From Oscillospiraceae bacterium (GTDB taxonomy: Bacteria > Bacillota > Clostridia > Oscillospirales > Ruminococcaceae): DNA of 45,362 bases. The position numbers were made by a program, and so were the translations under genes. The notes beneath the pieces are model-generated. The model did no database searches, was not told the origin of the DNA, and saw only the letters and a list, made by a program, of their open reading frames with translations. The DNA lies in assembly GCA_017460835.1 (NCBI GenBank), contig JAFUAD010000005.1, forward strand, positions 1-45,362, read 5' to 3'. Below, one piece after another: positions 17,949 through 28,300 of the stretch (position 1 is its first letter; every line of letters begins with the position of its first letter).

Positions 17949-19411
17949 ATGAACTGGATCTGCTGGAAGCAATGGGCGGAATCAGCGCGGAATACCGGCG
18001 CGGCGCCTTTGAAAAGCCTGCCCCGGCGCACCGCAGACTGCCCGTTTTGCTCGGTGCTGCGTGCCTTCTGGCGGCCGTCTGTACCTCTGCCTTTCTGCTG
18101 AGAGGGCAGCAGACCGTACAGCCGATGACCGAGCAGTCCCGCGAAGCCGAAATTACAGAAATCACAAGACCCGGTGAACAGACAACGGAATTTGCCGTAT
18201 TGCAGACGGAAACCACCGCATCATCCGCAACCCTTTCCGATACCGCGGAAACAAGCACCGCTGCGTCTTCGCAGATAACCGGCTCTGCCGGCACGCAGGC
18301 AGCGGCACAGGAGCCCGCCGCCACTGCGAATCCTGCCGCGGTACACACTGCGGCTGCCGTACCGGGCACGACCCCGCCCGCACAGACGACCGCTGCCGTC
18401 CCCGCAGAAACGGCCCCTGCTGAGCCGGCACAGCGCCCGCAATATCCGGAGGCGCTCGGAACCTATACGCTGCCGGAGGCGCTCGAAAGGGCGATTGCAG
18501 AGGCGATCGGCACAGATGAATACTGCTATTATTTGTATCAGGAGCTTCCGGTCAGTATTCCGTGGAAATTCGACAAATGCGCGATTATCACAAAAGATCG
18601 TTTTTACTGCATTCTATGCCGCCCGACGGAGACTTCCTATGAAGTCGATCTGGTCACATCCGGCGTGATTCCGGAAACAACTGTGTATGTCAGCGGGCCG
18701 AAAACGCTGGAGGTAACAGACAGCGCCGGAGAAGCCGTCCAAATCTCCCTTCCGGAAGCCGGACACTGGAGCGGATGGCCGTTAAGCGGATGCAAAAAAA
18801 CAGACGGAGTTACAGAATGCGACTGCCGGATTGTATGGGAGCTCATTCATATGCAGGAAAGGCCGGATGCATTCGTCTCTTCGGTACGGACTTCTTACTC
18901 AGAATCCCCATTCTCACGGTATACATGCGAACACATTACACTGAACTATACACCGGAGGACTTTACAATGTCCCGGCTGAACGATCCCATAGATGTCCGG
19001 AAGGTCAGTTCCGTCAGCTGCACGGAGGGCAATGTGACACGGGAGCTCAGTGACGAGGAAATAACGGACGCAGTCGAATGGCTGAATCAGCTTGAAATAC
19101 TGGATGCCGAATACCGCGAAAGTTACAATATTATCTACGATATCATTGACGGAACCGGAAAATATGTCGGGATCCAGAACTCAGTTAAATTTTACTTTAA
19201 TGAACCGATTTCATTCGGTATATTCTTAGGATCATGGGGCGGGCATGTGCAGGAGCGGTATATTAAGGAGCTTTGTATTTCAAAGAGAAACGACGGCAGC
19301 TTCTTCCTCCAGCTTCATATCGACGCACCGAATCGGAGTGATTCAAATTTACGGTGGATGTGTTATTTACTGCACAACGAGGATTTGCATATCTATCAAC
19401 AGGATACATAA
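17945..19411 (+). CDS. probable membrane anti-sigma partner
   Basis: A 488-residue protein starting at GTG, 7 nt after GGAGG and overlapping the sigma gene by 4 nt. It has a short cytoplasmic N-terminus (MNELDLLEAMGGISAEYRRG), one membrane segment at about residues 33-52, a long Thr/Ala/Glu/Pro-rich extracellular stalk (about 55-160) and an ectodomain of about 320 residues that I do not recognise. The N-terminus resembles the short segments that precede the membrane anchor in Firmicute ECF partners. Sensing outside the cell and holding the sigma factor is inference from architecture and overlap. Confidence 0.7.
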   Translation: MNELDLLEAMGGISAEYRRGAFEKPAPAHRRLPVLLGAACLLAAVCTSAFLLRGQQTVQPMTEQSREAEITEITRPGEQTTEFAVLQTETTASSATLSDTAETSTAASSQITGSAGTQAAAQEPAATANPAAVHTAAAVPGTTPPAQTTAAVPAETAPAEPAQRPQYPEALGTYTLPEALERAIAEAIGTDEYCYYLYQELPVSIPWKFDKCAIITKDRFYCILCRPTETSYEVDLVTSGVIPETTVYVSGPKTLEVTDSAGEAVQISLPEAGHWSGWPLSGCKKTDGVTECDCRIVWELIHMQERPDAFVSSVRTSYSESPFSRYTCEHITLNYTPEDFTMSRLNDPIDVRKVSSVSCTEGNVTRELSDEEITDAVEWLNQLEILDAEYRESYNIIYDIIDGTGKYVGIQNSVKFYFNEPISFGIFLGSWGGHVQERYIKELCISKRNDGSFFLQLHIDAPNRSDSNLRWMCYLLHNEDLHIYQQDT

Positions 19412-19421
19412 TATAATATAT

Positions 19422-19462
19422 GCGCTGACGGTGAACAGTCCTTTCTGTTTCACCGTCAGCGC
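19422..19462 (+). terminator. long hairpin after the sigma/anti-sigma pair
   Basis: GCGCTGACGGTGAA pairs with TTTCACCGTCAGCGC around a short inner loop, beginning 10 nt after the stop. There is no T-tract, so it may be a processing or stabilising structure or a weak terminator. Confidence 0.45.
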
Positions 19463-19525
19463 TCTGTGCATGCTCTGCTGCCTGCGAAATGTGACAATCC
19501 GTTACAGAACGTGCCGGATAATGCA

Positions 19526-19554
19526 TTGACACCATTGACAAAATAGAATATACT
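19526..19554 (+). promoter_or_regulatory. promoter of the DUF6055-like dockerin gene
   Basis: Consensus TTGACA, a 17-nt spacer and TATACT. A second TTGACA lies inside the spacer at about 19535. Confidence 0.7.
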
Positions 19555-19635
19555 GAAACTGCGGTTTTATTGACAGTGCGCAAAAAAACAGAAAACGCGC
19601 ACATACCAGTGTACCAATTCAGGGGAGGAATCATA

Positions 19636-22374
19636 ATGAAAAACAGAAAAAGAAGACTGTCAGCGGCAATCTGTACGCTGACAATGCTCGGCACCTGCCT
19701 GCCGCTGACCGCAGCGCCGCAGACGGTGACCGCAGCAGACACCTACCAGACCCGTGACCCGTTCTTCAATTTCAACAGCGGGTACAACTACTACACCTCA
19801 GAGCATTTTCAGTTCATCTGGGGCAACAGCGGCGATGCAAGTCAGGTCACGCAGGATTTCCTGAAGAAAAACGCCGACAGCCTCGAACGCTGCTGGGATG
19901 TTTACGTCAACAAGCTCGGCATGACCGAATGCGCCGAGTCCGTTGAAACCTACATGCGCGACGGCAACAAGTATAAGCTCAATATCTATATCTCCGGCAC
20001 CGGGCTCTCCGGCATGGAGGATGACTGGGCATACATGTCATGGGACAGCAAGGGCTATCCGTATCTGTTCACCTGCGTCGGCGCGATGCGCGCAGACCCG
20101 CCCTCCTGGGTCATGCCGCATGAATTCGGACACGCGATCACCGCACACCAGCTCGGCTGGAACCGCAACAAATACTCGAATACATGGTGGGAGGCGCTCG
20201 GAAACTGGTTCCGTGAGCAGTGGATCTATGAGGTCAGCTCGGAATACGGCTGGTCAAACAGCTATGAATACGGCTACGGCACCGACTTCTTCGAGACCTA
20301 CCTCAAGAATCTGTGCTTTACCTCGCCCTTCGGCAGAGACTATTATTCGGCATGGGTGCTGCTTCAGTATCTGACCGAAAACCCCGACAATATGGAGGGC
20401 TACGGCGCGGAATTCGTCAAGACCATGCTCCAGAACGGCAAGGACGACGAATATCCGCTGACGATGATCAACCGCCTCGCGCCCGCCGATATGAAGGAGA
20501 CCCTCGGCAATTTCGCGAAGCGCATGGCGACGCTCGACCTCGCAAACCAGACCGCTTACAGAAAGCGTCTGGATGCGCTGTTCTCGCAGGGCGCATGGAA
20601 CTGGCAGCAGATCTATACCATGCTCGACCCGGTTGACGGCGAGGCGAATGTCTATGCTGTCCCGACCGAGCGCGCACCGCAGGCATCCGGGCTCAATATC
20701 GTGCCGCTGGATGTTCAGGGCGGCACCGTGACCGTCACGCTGGACGGCAGATCGCCGCTCTCCGGCGCAGACTGGCGCGGCTGCATCGTCTTTGAGGACA
20801 GCGCCGGCAAATCGCATTACTCCGAGCTGATCGCAGACGGACAGACCGTCAGCATGGCGGTTCCGCAGAATACAACCGCTGCCTACCTGACCGTCATCGC
20901 GACGCCGGACGAATCGCTCTACTGCCCCTCCGGGCTGCATTGGCACAATGACAGCGACGAATTCGGCGAGACCAAGCAGCCGTTTTCCTCGAAATACCGC
21001 TATCCGTATCAGGTCACGATCGAGGGCGCGGGCATCAAGACCAGACCGCTGAACATGAACGGACGCCGGCACGCAAACGGCGGCGGCTTTGTCGCCAATT
21101 CCGCGCACGTCGATGATTCTGTCTATGTCGGCCCGAATGCAGCCGTCATCGGCAATGCAACGGTCACGGGCAATGCCATCATCGACGACTATGCGATGAT
21201 CGCAGAAAGCGCGACGATCTCCGGCAATGCCTATATCGGCGATTCCGCAATGGTCATGGGCAATGCAAAGGTCTCCGGCAACGCAAAGGTGCTCGAAAGC
21301 GCCTGCATCTGGGGCAATTACACGGTCAGCGACAACGCCGTGGTCAAGGGCGTCGCCTTCTGCATGGCATCGGGCAGCGCGTCCGGTCAGGCGATCATCG
21401 ACGGCGACTACTACGATGACGGCGGCAACAAGGCAACGAAGGGCGCCTGCTTCGGCTGGTACGGCACACAGACCTACCTCGACGCAAGACCCTATACCGA
21501 CGGGCAGTATCTGAATTACACCTTTGACACCGACAGCAGTCAGGTGATCGCCGATCAGTACACCAGCACCTATGCGCTTCCGCAGGGGGCAGCATGGGAG
21601 GCGAACCGCACCGGCGCAAACGGCGTCATGACCCTCGACGGCAAGGATGACTTCATTGACATCGACGATTCCTTCGGCTATTTCGGGGCGTCTGCTGAGT
21701 ATCAGTTCGGCGTGCTCTGGCGCGGCGGCGCGGTAAACCAGAAGCTCCTCTACCTCGGCGATGCCGAGCACTATCTCAGCTTCACCCCGAAAAACGATCA
21801 GGGCTATCCGGAGCTCGTGCTCAAGGGCGAGAGCAGCAGCGGCAGCACCGAAACCCGCGTGCTGAGCGAAAAGCAGATGGAGCCCGGCACATGGTATACT
21901 GTCCGCATCCAGATCGAGAATAACAAGCTCACGCTTCATATTGCCGACAGCAGCGGCGACTCCGTCAGCAGCATGGAGTCCCCTGTCAGCGTCACATTGC
22001 AGGATATCATGTCCCGCAGCAGCAACCCGATCAGCACAGTCGGCAAGGGCTGGGACGGCGATTACTTCAACGGCTCGATCGACTTCATGAACGCGAATTT
22101 CAAGACGGTCTCCGCACCGGCAGTGACCTATACCGAGAAGGAGGAGATCACGGAGCACGACCCGCAGACCGGCGAGTATGTCCGCGGCGACGTCGATGTC
22201 AACGGTGTGGTCGATGTACTGGATGCCGTGCTGCTGGCGCGTGTCGTCGCAGAGGATACCGACTGCGGCGTGACCGATCAGGGCAAGATCAACGGCGATA
22301 TGAACAGAGACGGGCGGACGGTCGCGGCCGACCTCACCGCACTGATCCGTGTACTCGCAGGGCTCGATGCATAA
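19636..22374 (+). CDS. secreted DUF6055-like protein with HExxH, beta-helix and dockerin
   Basis: A 912-residue secreted protein: signal peptide (about 1-35); a DUF6055-type domain (about 38-330) with the zinc-peptidase motif HEFGH at H162-H166 and a possible third ligand in NTWWEALGNW; a beta-sandwich segment; a left-handed beta-helix of hexapeptide-like repeats (about 493-590, e.g. NATVTGNAIIDD, ISGNAYIGDSAMV); a LamG/concanavalin-like domain (about 660-825); and a C-terminal type I dockerin (about 848-912, GDVDVNGVVDVLDAVLLAR and GDMNRDGRTVAADL). GGGGAGG precedes the ATG. Cellulosome docking is well supported; peptidase activity is inferred from HExxH only. Confidence 0.85.
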   Translation: MKNRKRRLSAAICTLTMLGTCLPLTAAPQTVTAADTYQTRDPFFNFNSGYNYYTSEHFQFIWGNSGDASQVTQDFLKKNADSLERCWDVYVNKLGMTECAESVETYMRDGNKYKLNIYISGTGLSGMEDDWAYMSWDSKGYPYLFTCVGAMRADPPSWVMPHEFGHAITAHQLGWNRNKYSNTWWEALGNWFREQWIYEVSSEYGWSNSYEYGYGTDFFETYLKNLCFTSPFGRDYYSAWVLLQYLTENPDNMEGYGAEFVKTMLQNGKDDEYPLTMINRLAPADMKETLGNFAKRMATLDLANQTAYRKRLDALFSQGAWNWQQIYTMLDPVDGEANVYAVPTERAPQASGLNIVPLDVQGGTVTVTLDGRSPLSGADWRGCIVFEDSAGKSHYSELIADGQTVSMAVPQNTTAAYLTVIATPDESLYCPSGLHWHNDSDEFGETKQPFSSKYRYPYQVTIEGAGIKTRPLNMNGRRHANGGGFVANSAHVDDSVYVGPNAAVIGNATVTGNAIIDDYAMIAESATISGNAYIGDSAMVMGNAKVSGNAKVLESACIWGNYTVSDNAVVKGVAFCMASGSASGQAIIDGDYYDDGGNKATKGACFGWYGTQTYLDARPYTDGQYLNYTFDTDSSQVIADQYTSTYALPQGAAWEANRTGANGVMTLDGKDDFIDIDDSFGYFGASAEYQFGVLWRGGAVNQKLLYLGDAEHYLSFTPKNDQGYPELVLKGESSSGSTETRVLSEKQMEPGTWYTVRIQIENNKLTLHIADSSGDSVSSMESPVSVTLQDIMSRSSNPISTVGKGWDGDYFNGSIDFMNANFKTVSAPAVTYTEKEEITEHDPQTGEYVRGDVDVNGVVDVLDAVLLARVVAEDTDCGVTDQGKINGDMNRDGRTVAADLTALIRVLAGLDA

Positions 22375-22401
22375 GCCCCGCAGCAAAAACCATAGCATAA
22401 T

Positions 22402-22434
22402 GCAGGCTGACCTGAACCGTCAGCCTGCTTTTTT
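22402..22434 (+). terminator. intrinsic terminator after the dockerin gene
   Basis: A perfect 10-bp stem GCAGGCTGAC / GTCAGCCTGC, 7-nt loop, then TTTTTT. Confidence 0.92.
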
Positions 22435-22478
22435 CGTGTAAGAAATGCAAAAAGACATGCAGATATGCTTTTCTGATA

Positions 22479-22508
22479 TTGACAGGCGCACAGAAAGCAG
22501 TGTATAAT
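22479..22508 (+). promoter_or_regulatory. promoter of the GH3 gene
   Basis: TTGACA, an 18-nt spacer and TATAAT, about 32 nt before the start. Confidence 0.85.
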
Positions 22509-22540
22509 ATGGGAAACACAAAAAAGGGAGGACTTTGACA

Positions 22541-25309
22541 TTGAAACAGGAAGCAGAATTCAGGGCGCGCGCAAAAGCGATCGTGCAGCAGATGACGGCT
22601 GAGGAGAAGCTCGGGCTGCTGACCACGCACCAGAAGCCCTCGGAGCGGCTCGGCCTGCCGGAGTTTTATATCGGAACCGAGGTCGCAAGAGGATTTGTCG
22701 GGCGGGAGCCGGAGCGGTTCTCGACCGTTCTGCCGCAGCCGATCGGCATTGCCGCAACCTTTGATGCGCCGCTCGCACAGAAGCTCGGGGAGATCGCCGG
22801 GGACGAGTGCCGCGCCTATTTCAATGAATCGCACAGAGGCGGGCTCTGCGTCTGGGGCCCGACTGTCGATATGGAGCGCGACCCGCGCTGGGGGCGCACC
22901 GAGGAGGCATACGGCGAGGACGTCTGCCTTGCCGGAACGCTCAGCGCCGCACTGACCCGCGGCATGGCGGGATACGATGAAACCTACATGAAGACCGTCC
23001 CGACGCTCAAGCACTTCTGCGCAAATAACACCGAAAACACCCGCGCACACGGCGATTCCTTCCTGCCGCCGCGCCTGAAATATGAGTATTACTATGCCGC
23101 ATTTATGCCCGCGGTCTGCGAGGGCGGTGCGCGGAGCGTCATGGCGGCATACAACGCGGTCAACGGCGTCCCGGCCATGTGCAATCCCGATCTGCGGGAT
23201 ATCCTGCATGCAAAATGGGGGCTGTGGTTTGCCGTCACGGACGGCGGCGCATATACGCAGCTACTTTCGGCGCACCGCTACTGCGAAAGCTATGCAGAGG
23301 CGCTTGCGGAGGCGATCAGAGCGGGCTGCGAGGTCATGACGGACAATGACGAGGTGACCGCAGAGGCGGGGCGAAAGGCGCTCAGAGAGGGACTGCTGAA
23401 GGAGGAGGAGCTCGACGACGCACTTGAGCACGTCATCTACACGCGGCTGCGGCTCGGCATGCTCGCGCAGGACTGCCCCTATGACAGCATCACGAAGGAG
23501 ATCGTGGACAGTGAGGCGGCGAGAGCGGTCAACCGGCGCGCCGCCGAGGAGCAGATCGTTCTGCTGAAAAATGACGGGCTGCTGCCGATCGGCATAGAAG
23601 CGGCGCCGCAGAAGATCGCGGTCGTCGGCGCCCTCGCGGACGAGAACCTCATGGACTGGTATACCGGCCATTTCCGCGGCGCTATTTCGGTGCTGGAGGG
23701 CATCCGGAGGGAGTTCCCGGAAGCGCAGGTCAGCACGGATTCTCTCTGGGATCTGGTCGCGGTTCGGGCGGCAAACGGGAAATATCTCTCGGCGCATGAG
23801 GACGGCAGCGTCACCGCCGATGCAGAGCAGATCGGCGAAAATGAGCTCTTTGAGCTGCAAAGCTGGGGCGAAAACTGGAACAATTTTTATTCGAGGAAAT
23901 ATGCGCGGTATATCCGCCTGAACGACGACTGCTCGCTCCGGCTGCATAACCGCAGAATCTATGACTGGTTCACAAAGGAGACCTTCCGGCTGATTCCCGC
24001 AACGGAAGGCACCGTGCTGGAGGAGCCGCTGTTCGGCAGGCGGCTGCGGGCTTCGGATGACGGGCGCATCACCGCCGCAGAGCAGCACACCGTTCTGCCC
24101 GAAGCCTGCTTCCGGATCGAGGTGCAGAGCAGCGGCGCAGAGCGTGCAAGGGCGATCGCAGCGTCGCATGACCTTGTGCTGTACTGCGTCGGCAACCACC
24201 CGGTTCAGGTCGCGAAGGAGTGCTATGACCGAAAGACGCTGCGGCTCAATGTTCAGGAGGGCATGGCGGCGGTTCTGCATGCGGAAAATCCCGATACTGC
24301 GATGATTCTGATATCCAGCTACCCTTATGCGGTCTGTGAGGAGCAGGCTATGCTCCCGGCGATTCTTTACTCGACACATGCCGGCGCGCATCTCGGCGAG
24401 GCGGTCGCGGGCGCGGTCTCAGGAAGGGTCAACCCCGCGGGCAGGCTCCCGATGACATGGTACCGCTCCGAAGCCGATCTGCCCGATCTCGAAAACTACG
24501 ACATCGAATCGGCCGGCACGACCTATCTCTATTTCCGCGGAAAGGCGCTGTATCCCTTCGGCTACGGGCTCTCCTATTCCGCATTCCGGTATCTTGATCT
24601 GAAGGTTCGGGCGAATGCAGAGGGCGGCGCCGATGCGGAGATCACGCTGCAAAATACCTCAGAGCGCAGCGGCGAGGAGGTTGTGCAGGTTTATTATCAT
24701 ATGCCGCATTCTGCGGTTTCCCGCCCGATCAGAAAGCTCTGCGGCTTTGCCCGCGTGCAGCTCGGCGCCGGCGAGACCAAAACGGTCTCTATCCGGATTC
24801 CCGCCTATCTCCTGCAATATTTCGATGTCCGCGCAGAGGCGTTTCGCACCGAGCCGGGCGAATACTGCTTCCTTGCGGGCGGCTCCTCCGATGCGCTGCC
24901 GCTCTGCTGCACGCTCACCCTTGCAGGGCAGCCGGAGACAGTCCGCAGGGAGCGCTTCGAGGCGCAGTATTATGACCGCGCGGCCGGCGTGAGAATCGGG
25001 TATGCCCGCGCGCTGCATCAGCATTATGTGAAAACGGCAGGCTGGAGCGCGACGCTGATCTATGAGCAGGTGCCGCTGAAGGGTAAAAGGCTGCTGACAA
25101 TCCGTGCGGCGGCGATGACCCAGCCCGGAACGGTCACGGCGGAGCTCTGCGGGGAGACATACAGCATTTCCGTTTTGCCGGGCGACGGCGCCTCGGACTT
25201 CCGCACATATCGGGTTCCCCTGCCCGAGGGGCTCCCGGAGACCGGTACCCTGCGCCTGACCATGCCCGGCGGCATGCAGCTCCTCGATCTCTGCGTTTCG
25301 GCAGAGTGA
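22541..25309 (+). CDS. GH3 beta-glycosidase with a trefoil-like insertion
   Basis: A 922-residue cytoplasmic-looking family 3 glycoside hydrolase (no signal peptide, no dockerin), likely acting on imported oligosaccharides as a beta-glucosidase or beta-xylosidase. The nucleophile is the Asp in FAVTDGGAY (about residue 234); KHFCANNTE is also conserved. A segment at about residues 400-525 (VRAANGKYLSAHEDGSV, then a second copy-like RRLRASDDGRITA) resembles fascin/trefoil-type beta repeats placed inside the second domain. A fibronectin III-like part and a C-terminal beta domain follow. I prefer the TTG at 22541, 9 nt after GGGAGG, over the TTG at 22535, which is only 3 nt away. Confidence 0.9.
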   Translation: MKQEAEFRARAKAIVQQMTAEEKLGLLTTHQKPSERLGLPEFYIGTEVARGFVGREPERFSTVLPQPIGIAATFDAPLAQKLGEIAGDECRAYFNESHRGGLCVWGPTVDMERDPRWGRTEEAYGEDVCLAGTLSAALTRGMAGYDETYMKTVPTLKHFCANNTENTRAHGDSFLPPRLKYEYYYAAFMPAVCEGGARSVMAAYNAVNGVPAMCNPDLRDILHAKWGLWFAVTDGGAYTQLLSAHRYCESYAEALAEAIRAGCEVMTDNDEVTAEAGRKALREGLLKEEELDDALEHVIYTRLRLGMLAQDCPYDSITKEIVDSEAARAVNRRAAEEQIVLLKNDGLLPIGIEAAPQKIAVVGALADENLMDWYTGHFRGAISVLEGIRREFPEAQVSTDSLWDLVAVRAANGKYLSAHEDGSVTADAEQIGENELFELQSWGENWNNFYSRKYARYIRLNDDCSLRLHNRRIYDWFTKETFRLIPATEGTVLEEPLFGRRLRASDDGRITAAEQHTVLPEACFRIEVQSSGAERARAIAASHDLVLYCVGNHPVQVAKECYDRKTLRLNVQEGMAAVLHAENPDTAMILISSYPYAVCEEQAMLPAILYSTHAGAHLGEAVAGAVSGRVNPAGRLPMTWYRSEADLPDLENYDIESAGTTYLYFRGKALYPFGYGLSYSAFRYLDLKVRANAEGGADAEITLQNTSERSGEEVVQVYYHMPHSAVSRPIRKLCGFARVQLGAGETKTVSIRIPAYLLQYFDVRAEAFRTEPGEYCFLAGGSSDALPLCCTLTLAGQPETVRRERFEAQYYDRAAGVRIGYARALHQHYVKTAGWSATLIYEQVPLKGKRLLTIRAAAMTQPGTVTAELCGETYSISVLPGDGASDFRTYRVPLPEGLPETGTLRLTMPGGMQLLDLCVSAE

Positions 25310-25323
25310 CCCCACACTAACCG

Positions 25324-25358
25324 AACAGCCCCCGGTAACTCATGCCGGGGGCTGTTTT
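25324..25358. terminator. bidirectional terminator between GH3 and the kinase
   Basis: AACAGCCCCCGG / CCGGGGGCTGTT with T-runs on either strand, placed between two convergent stops. Confidence 0.85.
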
Positions 25359-25365
25359 GGGTTGT

Positions 25366-28300
25366 TTATGCGGCATCGGCTGAAATGTCCCCGTCGGTGC
25401 AATGGACGGTGGAGGTGGAGGTGGAGGCATATTTAAGCCAGTTACTACCCTTCTTGACTGCTATCCATTGCGCAATGGTGCCATTATATTGAATGTCATT
25501 CAAGTTGGAACAGTCGTAAAATGCATAATCTCCGATAGAAGTCACGCTGTTCGGAATTATGATGGATTTTAAGCTGGTACAATATTCAAATGCTCCATCC
25601 CCGATAGAAGTCACACTGTTCGGAATTGTGACGAAGGTTAGGTTTTCGCAACCTTCAAATACACCATTGCCGATAGATGCCACGCTATTCGGAATTTCGA
25701 TGGAGGTTAAGCCGGTGCAGTAATAAAATGCATCCCACCCTATTGAAGTCACACTGTCCGGAATTGTGATAGAGGTTAAGCTATTGCAATATTTAAATGC
25801 ATACCACCCGATATCAGTCACGCTTTCCGGAATTGTGACGGAGGTTAAGCTTTCGCAAGACTCAAATACAGCATACTCGATAGAAGTGACGCCGTTCGGA
25901 ATTGTAATGGAGGTTAAGCTTTGGCAATATCTAAATGCACAACTGCCGATAGATGTCACACTGTCTGGAATTGTGATGGAGGTTAGGTTTTCGCAACCTT
26001 CAAATACACATTTGCCGATAGATGTCACGCTGTTCGGAATTGTGACGGAGGTTAAGCTATTGCAATCAATAAATGCACAATATCCGATAGAAGTCGGTTT
26101 ACCGGAAAAAACCACTTTTTTGATATTATTTCTTGAATTATACCACGGATAACTATCAGGATTATATTCCGGCATCTCCCCATCCCCGTAAATAGTCAGT
26201 GTTCCATTGCTCAGCGTCCAAGAAAAGCCGCTACCCATATCGCCGTGCACAATATCATCAACCACCGGCGCTGTCGGGGTAGTGGCGTGCATTGTTGTAC
26301 GATCGGTTGATATGGTTGAAGACGAGGAAGCCGCCGACTGCGTTGAACCGGTTGTTGATGTGGTCGTTTTCGTCGTAGAAGCTGTTGTTTTAGTGGTTGT
26401 CGTTGTCGGCGCAGTCGATTGCTTTGAAACGACCTTGTTTATCGCAACATAAATCGTCACCGCGCTGCCCTCATCGGCATAATACGCCGTATTTGCCTCC
26501 GGGCTCTGCCGGAAAACCGTACCGTCCGCGTAGAGATCATTCTCCGCATACGCAATGTTGTACCGGATGCCGGCGTTGTTCAGGCTCTGCGCCGCTGCCG
26601 CCTCGGTCATGCCGGTGCAGTTCGGCACATAGCGCACCTCGCGCCCCGCACTCACCGTTAGCGTCAGCGTCGCGCCCTGCTTCACCGTCGTGCCCGGCTC
26701 AATATCCTGCGAAAGAACCGTGCCTTCCGGCTCCGCGCTGTATCGGTACTCGGTCTGCACATAAATCCCCGCGCTGCTCAGCTCCGCCTGCGCCTGATCG
26801 AGCATTTTTGAAACAAAATTGCCCACTTCTACATCAACCGTCTCGTCAATGTTTTCGAGACCCAGCGACACCGTCAGAACGATCACCGTGCCCTTGTCAT
26901 AGATGCCCGGCTCAACACTCTGGCTGATGATGCAGCCCTTCGGCGTATTGGAATATTCCTCTTTTGTCTCGACTTCAAAGCCCTGCTCCGTCAGCTCCGC
27001 GATAACAGTCTGCGCATCCCGGCCTTGCAGATTTTTCAGCTCCAGCTGCATTTTTCCGCGGCTCATCACCATCTCGACCGTCGTGTCAATATGGACTTTC
27101 CTGCCTGCTCGCTGGTACTGATTGACGATCATCCCCGCCGGAATTGTGTCCGAATAGTCTCCGTCCACGATCAGCGGGATCAGCTTCGCGGCCTCGACCT
27201 TTTCCTTTGCCTCTGTATCGGTCAATCCGATGACATTCGGGATTTTCGTCTCGTCGCTGCCGAGCACTTGTTTGAACACTGCGACCGGGTTCCCGGCGGT
27301 GAGATACCCATACAGCGACACGCCGATCACCAGCACAAGCAGCCCCAGCACGCTTGCGAGCAGTGCCTTGTGCCATGTCTTCCAGCTCCCGTTATCAACG
27401 TGTTTATGTGTATTTCGCATACGGCTCGTTTTCGCGCCCGCGAGCTGTTCCCGGAATTCCTTTGCACTCTGCGTGCGGTTGTCCTTATAGATATTGAGCG
27501 CATTCATGATCGCGGTTTCCGTGTTTTTGTCGATTTTCGCGCCCTTTTTCGAGGGCGGCTGCACATCGTCCTTCACGATCCGCTCCATCGCGTCGGTCGG
27601 AGTGACCGATGTGATCATTTTGTATAATGTTGCGGCGCAGGCGTACACATCCGACCACGGCCCTTGTTCGCCGTGCGTCCGGTACTGCTCCTCCGGGGCA
27701 TAGCCCGGCTTCAGGATGACCGAGAGGCTCTTGCTTTTCCCCGTTCCCGCATAGCGTGCCGCACCGAAATCCAGCAGCTTGATTCGGCCGTCCTTAGTCA
27801 GGAAAATGTTGTCCGGAGATATATCCCGATGCACGATGCCTTTCTCATGAACCGCCGCCAACGCATCCAGCACCGGCAGCATGATGCCCACAGCTTCATC
27901 TGCCGGAATCTTTTTCTCTCTTTCGAGACGCTGCTTCAGCGTTTCGCCCTCGAGATACTCCATGACGATATAGCTCGTGCCGTTTTCGTCGAATTCGTCG
28001 CGGATTGTAACAATTCCCGGCTCGGATGCAAATTTGGCAAGGCGGCGCGCTTCATCCAGAAACTTGTCGCGTCCCTGCGCGAACATCTCGGTTTTCTCGC
28101 CGGAGTAGACGGTCACGCTGAGGTCGCCGGGCATGCGCGTGGCGAGCTCGCCGGGAAGATACTCCTTGATCGCGACCTTGATTCCGAACTGCGTGTCGAA
28201 GCCTAAATAGGTCACGCCGAAGCCGCCGTACCCGAGCACGCGCCCGATCAGATAATGCCGCAGCATCGTGCCCGGCGCGATATGATACGGCTCCTTCGCC

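Noticed and set aside
20254-22398. A 714-codon minus-strand open frame
   Set aside because: Antisense to the DUF6055-like dockerin gene and without any recognisable domain.
25500-26100. Regular repeats that could be taken for a CRISPR array
   Set aside because: The 69-nt period is in frame and codes for LRR units, with no variable spacers.
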